Positions 59,387 through 64,000 of a stretch of DNA of 64,000 nucleotides are shown piece after piece. The notes below the pieces were generated by a model. The model was not told the origin of the DNA. It saw nothing but the letters and a program-made list of their open reading frames with translations, and made no database searches. Numbering within the stretch: the first letter of the stretch is position 1; each line of letters opens with the position of its first letter. Where the stretch lies: contig OU612067.1 of assembly GCA_914767715.1 (NCBI GenBank), positions 5,766,001-5,830,000 on the forward strand, read 5' to 3'. Both the position numbers and the translations under genes were made by a program. Source of the DNA: Membranipora membranacea (Eukaryota > Bryozoa > Gymnolaemata > Cheilostomatida > Membraniporidae).

Positions 59387-62300
59387 TTATTTTTTGGTTT
59401 TATTAGATGTGTACAGACTAGTAGATATTAACTTCACTGCTGGCCTTGACTCTTCACTCTGCCCACTACTCTGATCTACTTCTAGACTACATGCTGAGCG
59501 CCTGACGTGCTCAACTGCCAACTTTGAGACATCGACATAGCCGTTAGCTTCATCTTCTCTCATCGTTGTCTCTTGTTGATCAGGATCATCGGCTTGACTG
59601 TAATGGGATTGTGGCTGAAGAGTGTCTGCTCTATGAGGTGCTGCTAGTGACACTGACGGCTCCAGTGCATGATACACAGGGTCAGACGTGTTATCCGCTA
59701 GATGATACTCATTGTCAGTTTCTGCTGTATCTTCAACTAAGTGGTAAAAGTCCTCTGTGACAACACCTTCTTCACTTGTCTTGGCGTAAACATGTGTTTC
59801 TTCTTTTGTTGCTGTTGGAACCGTGTAGCCACCCTCAGGAGTTCCTCGTTCGTTTGGTTTGTCATCCACGTAGCAGTAGTTGTCTTCTTGTAAAGTATCT
59901 TCTTTATTTCCATTCAGACCGCCTTCTAAAAACAAATACTAAATTGGTAATTTGGAGAGAGTAAGTCGCAAGATAGTTTTGTCAAGCACTAATGTGCTGT
60001 TGTATTGCTGCATTGTCAGGGATCAATCACTTAGATAGGAGAAAAAATGTAGTGGTCACAGGCTTGAGTTTTTTTGAATGGATTGCATTCATGACTTCTC
60101 CCAGAGATTTTACAATATATCGAACAGAGTTGGCCTCATGGTGGAAAAATTGGGAGTAAGGATTGGTAATAGTTAAGTCTACATACCTGCAGTGAAGGCA
60201 TAAGCAGCATTGTGAGCACCACTCTTACATTCATACTCAGGATTCTCTAAACATGTGTTAAATCTGTAAAACATCAATATTTGATCAATCCATTAAATGA
60301 CTGTCTTACAAGGATCAAGCACTGAACAAAATTAAATACCAGTCAAATTTGGTTAATGCGGTTTCATCATAATGTTTACACTTCTATTCCGGGATATGAT
60401 GAAGTCAGATTAAAATAAGCTAAGGCCAATTTTCTAAAAATGTGCCTGCAGTGTGGCCGTGGGTAATATTCTTGAAGTTAGAAGTGCCAGTTTTACAGTG
60501 CCAGAAATTTATGCTTTTATTTTTTGAACCCTATACCTCCTGAACGCTGATTCTTACCTTAGTTTGTATGCTCTGATAAGAAGTAAAGAGAAAACAATTA
60601 TTACTATAACCAGAAGTAATCCCAGAACGACGCATACTGAAGTCAGACTTCTAATGGTAGATTTATCAGTCAGGGCTTCTTTATTATCTGTCACAATCTT
60701 GCTTTCTGTAATGCTGAGTTCGGCCGCGGTGTTTAAAGCTGTCAGAAGTTCTGTGGTAAGTGAGGTTTCAATTGGCTCTAGGGATGTGGTGGGAGCGGTC
60801 GCCGCTACAAAAGAAAAGTACAGTTAAATCGATAAGATAATACCCTAGACTGCTTTTAGCAGACAATCTTATGTTTATCCAACAGCATTTCAGGGTAGTG
60901 GATGTGCAAATTTTCTGATTTGCTTTTTGCATGTCCCTGTGTCACGAGAGTAATATAATACATGGTCATAGTGCTTGGTTCGTAAGAAGCGGTCAAGAGC
61001 ATGTCTACATGTATATTTATGTTCTTCATTTCTAACCGACTATAATCTTGAAAAAATTGAGCATTTAAAACAGTTAGATTAGTCGGTTGTAAGCTTACCT
61101 AGGGTTGTTATGATCGGTTCCACCTGGGGAGCTAACTTAACAACTACAAAAATGAACCAGAATAAATTACTCTTTTCACTATTATGACATCAGCTGCCAG
61201 AGAATTTATACAAAATTATTTTGGGAAGTAGCGCTGAGACAACGCGAATAACTGAACTACATTAACTATCTGATATGCAGTTACTGTAACTACAGCCACA
61301 ATTCATTTCTGGTGTAGAATACAAACTGCAGACTTCTAGACAAAGAATTATATAATCTGATCATTGTAAAACCAAAACTACAGTCATATTTTAACCCTTT
61401 TTCGACAGATAGAAAGAGAACACTAGGTATATGCATCGTTGACAACTGTTCTCTGATGTTCACATTTTTTTAAGGTTATTTCTGTAATCTGATTCAGTAT
61501 TTGGACTGAACCCCGCAGTTATCATTTTATAAGCCTGACAATAACTTAGTAACACTGGTACCTTTATATTGAAGCAGAAATCCGTGATTCTTCATCAGTC
61601 TATTTTGCTACCAGAAATATAGATACTGTCCTCATCTCTTTATTTATCACAATATGGGTGGGAGAGACAACACCTATATCCTCCTTGCAAATCCTCGTAT
61701 CATTATTTATTAGGATGAATTCTTCACCGCAGTGCATTTTGAGTTTTCCTTCAAGAAGTGCGAGAGACACAACGAATGGGTCATCCTTAGGTCGGAAATT
61801 CATTCTAAGAGTTGAATAAAATGTCTCATCTAAATCATCTTCGCTTGAGTATTTTGAATGACTGACCACATAACCATGATCACCAGTAACATGATCATCC
61901 CTAGTTACGCCATACCGTAAGGGTAAGACTCGAGCAACTGAAAATGTAATTTAAAAAAAGATATTATTTCAATGGAGTGAGACAACAGGGAATACAATTT
62001 GAGACGAAGCTCATGACGGTCTATGCCAACCCAGAGAAATATGGTAACACACTATTAAACCTGCTCAGGTCGCATCCACATTCCAATAATATATGATCCC
62101 ACATCGCAAAGAGCAATTGACAGTCGAGAAAAGTGAGGTGCTAATGTAAGGGAATACTAGGGAATTCACATACTCGGTTTATTCCGCCCTCAATCAAGCA
62201 CATCAACCCATGAAACATGAAGCAAGATTTCAAGACACTGTAATTTGAGCAATTTGAACATTTATGATTGAGCAAGGATATAGAGACAGATTTTGAATAA

Positions 62301-63782
62301 AATACCATGTGCAGACTTCGTTTAATCGCATTTAACTGAATGAATAAAGTTGAAAATGTTAAAGCCGCAAGGGTAAAATCTTTTTGACAACAAGTCATTT
62401 TGTGCGTTGATCCGTCGATAAATAAAGTTTAATAACAAAGAACCTGAAGTGCTGTCATACCTATGTAACTCATTAGTACCCTGGGATGTCAATCCTGTAC
62501 CGCAAACGTTCTTGGAATATCCAGTTTACACTTTTGCCTGCCAAGGACGTCCCTTCATCCATCACACAAATAATAGTGCTCTCACGCTCACAGCTTACTG
62601 AAGAGCATCCATATATTAAGTTAAGTGCAGGCTCACAATCCCCTGCAGCCTCTATGCGGAACCGAATTCATGAGTTAGATGGGATGCCTGTTAGATTGAG
62701 TCCGCAGTTAGAGACAGAAGCAGCTGCTGACATGATGAATCCATCAGCTCCAGCTGGAGCAGAGCCAGTGACACAGGCTTGTATCAGATCTAAAATTAGG
62801 ATGTAGTGCATCTCTTAATATATCATGTAGTTGGCTGAAGATATTTTCAATCAATCTTTATTAAAGCAAGGTGTTAACTCCTTGATTAGAGGCACAAAGT
62901 AAAAGCTAAGACTCAGACCTCAAATCCAAATCTTATGTGTATCTTATAATCCCTAAAATGCAGACCATTTAATTGGGGAAGCTAGACAATGTATTATTCA
63001 CCAAATGGCTGGTGCACATTGTCCCAGACGACCATCCCAGATAGCCATCTCAGTCAATGTGAACAAGAAAATGACACAATCCCAGACTGTCTGGGTCCGT
63101 CTGGGACAGTATCTGGAAAGTTCGTAAGCGTCAAACTTTGCCGATGCTGTCCCAGACGGACCCAGACTCATTTTGCATCTGGGTGCTATGTGAACCAGAC
63201 ATTTGGATGATCTGGGATGATCTGGGTCGATCTGGGACAACTGGGATGATCCTAAACAATGTGAACATCATCCCAGCACTATCCCAGACAATAACCTAAC
63301 TGCTAGTCTGGGATGAATTTTATAATGTGAACATAAGACTGGGACCATCTGGGATAAGCATCTGGGATGGCATCCCAATTTCATCTGGGACAATGTGAAC
63401 CAGCCATAAGAGAGATCACAAAACTGCCTTACGTAAAGAATGGTAAAATGGTAACATCAAAATTGGGTCAAAACAGCCAATCAGATTGAAAGCGAGATAC
63501 ATAGATCAGATCAGACCAGAACACCACTTATATACTGCATAACAAGCACAACAACTCATAGGTTTTGCAATGTCAGGTCTGTGTGGAGGTTATGATTATT
63601 ATGATTCGAGCCTACAATTCTAGTAGTACCCGTTGCTGTTGATAGAATGCAGTCACCTTGAATAATCCAGAAGTTAGCCTGATGAAAAGCGCATCATCGA
63701 AAGGCTCTATGCCAATCGCTCACCTGCGTGTGGGCTGTGTGCAAAAGAAGAGAATTAAAAATGTCTATAATGACTTTTCCAT
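59387..63782 (-). pseudogene. Decayed paralogue of the receptor-like gene
   Basis: All seven exon equivalents can be placed: 63782-63724, 62789-62461, 61937-61562, 61143-61099, 60804-60558, 60263-60187 and 59925-59387. Damage is clear. Exon 1 has TAG as codon 6 and is 2 bp short. Exon 2 has TGA where the intact copy has TGG (PSNSW), a 1-bp deletion and a second TGA. Exon 3 has a 1-bp insertion that gives a stop at about 61600. Exons 4-7 remain open with correct phases, including a membrane span nearly identical to the intact copy and a 179-codon tail with YCYVD, FYHLV, EYHLA, VYHAL and GYVDVS. The tail is longer and has more tyrosines than that of the intact gene. A truncated product from exons 4-7 is possible but would lack a signal peptide. 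Confidence 0.82.
63007..63405. mobile_element. CCCAGA-type MITE, complete copy
   Basis: Terminal inverted repeats GGCTGGTGCACATTGTCCC (left) and GGGACAATGTGAACCAGCC (right) differ at one base and bound a 399-bp element with nested inverted TCTGGGA/TCCCAGA words throughout. No coding capacity. It lies in intron 1 of the decayed receptor-like gene. The target duplication is unclear. Confidence 0.8.
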
Positions 63783-63931
63783 CGCTCTGTTTTATTCGAT
63801 ATTTGCTGAGGATGCCTATCGCTCTGTCTGTAGGCTGCAGCAATCTATAGTATTACAAGTATGAAACGTTGATGAAGCTGAACATGGAATCCTTGATATT
63901 GGCTAGAGTTTAGTTCAAATGTGGGAGAGAG

Positions 63932-64000
63932 ATATACCCAAGGGTGCTGAGGGGCTGGAACAATTATTCATGATAGCTCCCCAGTGGGAGTTGAACCCGC
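63932..64000 (-). mobile_element. tRNA-derived SINE, family B, copy 2 (cut by window edge)
   Basis: On the minus strand GCGGGTTCAACTCCC is a B box, followed by ACTGGGGAGCTATCA and CCCTTGGGTATA, as at 9150-9265. The head continues beyond the window. Confidence 0.55.

Overview
The window is eukaryotic nuclear DNA from an animal. It is AT-rich, its genes are split by many short GT-AG introns, and two genes are recognisable animal orthologues (NUDT6-like and TMEM134-like). Old transposable elements fill most of the rest. I cannot name the species. An invertebrate such as a sponge or cnidarian is a guess from the element mix (copia, hAT, endonuclease-type LINEs, tRNA-derived SINEs) and small introns.

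The left third (1-19.5 kb) is mostly repeat graveyard. It starts with the 3' part of a LINE with a restriction-like endonuclease, split by a tRNA-derived SINE. After it come a one-exon multi-pass membrane protein gene on the minus strand (6.7-7.5 kb), two complementary fragments of a YADD reverse transcriptase (9.4 and 12 kb), a 21-bp minisatellite (15.5-15.9 kb), a better-preserved LINE (16.8-18.3 kb) and a GGTGGTT/AACCACC fold-back.

The middle (19.5-43.5 kb) opens with a multi-exon hAT-transposase-like gene (19545-26705) whose splice phases agree at nearly every junction and which carries a 120-bp coding tandem repeat. Next is a 1,001-bp non-autonomous hAT element with 14-bp terminal repeats and a perfect 8-bp target duplication. 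A gene of the family I associate with DUF7869 follows; a full-length copia retrotransposon (30971-35041) has inserted into one of its coding exons. A NUDT6-like Nudix hydrolase gene (43448-37773, minus) has a 3.5-kb intron filled with copies of a unit that also occurs at 28.7-30.2 kb.

The right part (45-64 kb) is genic and entirely on the minus strand: a seven-exon TMEM134-like gene, a possible small gene, and a tandem pair of orphan receptor-like genes. The left receptor copy (57199-53025) is open in all seven exons: signal peptide, two cysteine/beta-rich CUB-like modules, Ser/Thr stalk, one membrane span and a tyrosine-rich tail. The right copy (63782-59387) keeps the exon layout but has stops and frameshifts in at least three exons. 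No function can be assigned to the receptor pair from sequence alone; it is the most interesting candidate for an undescribed signalling system here.

Exon models were read by eye from splice sites, reading-frame phase and family resemblance. No alignment or database search was run.
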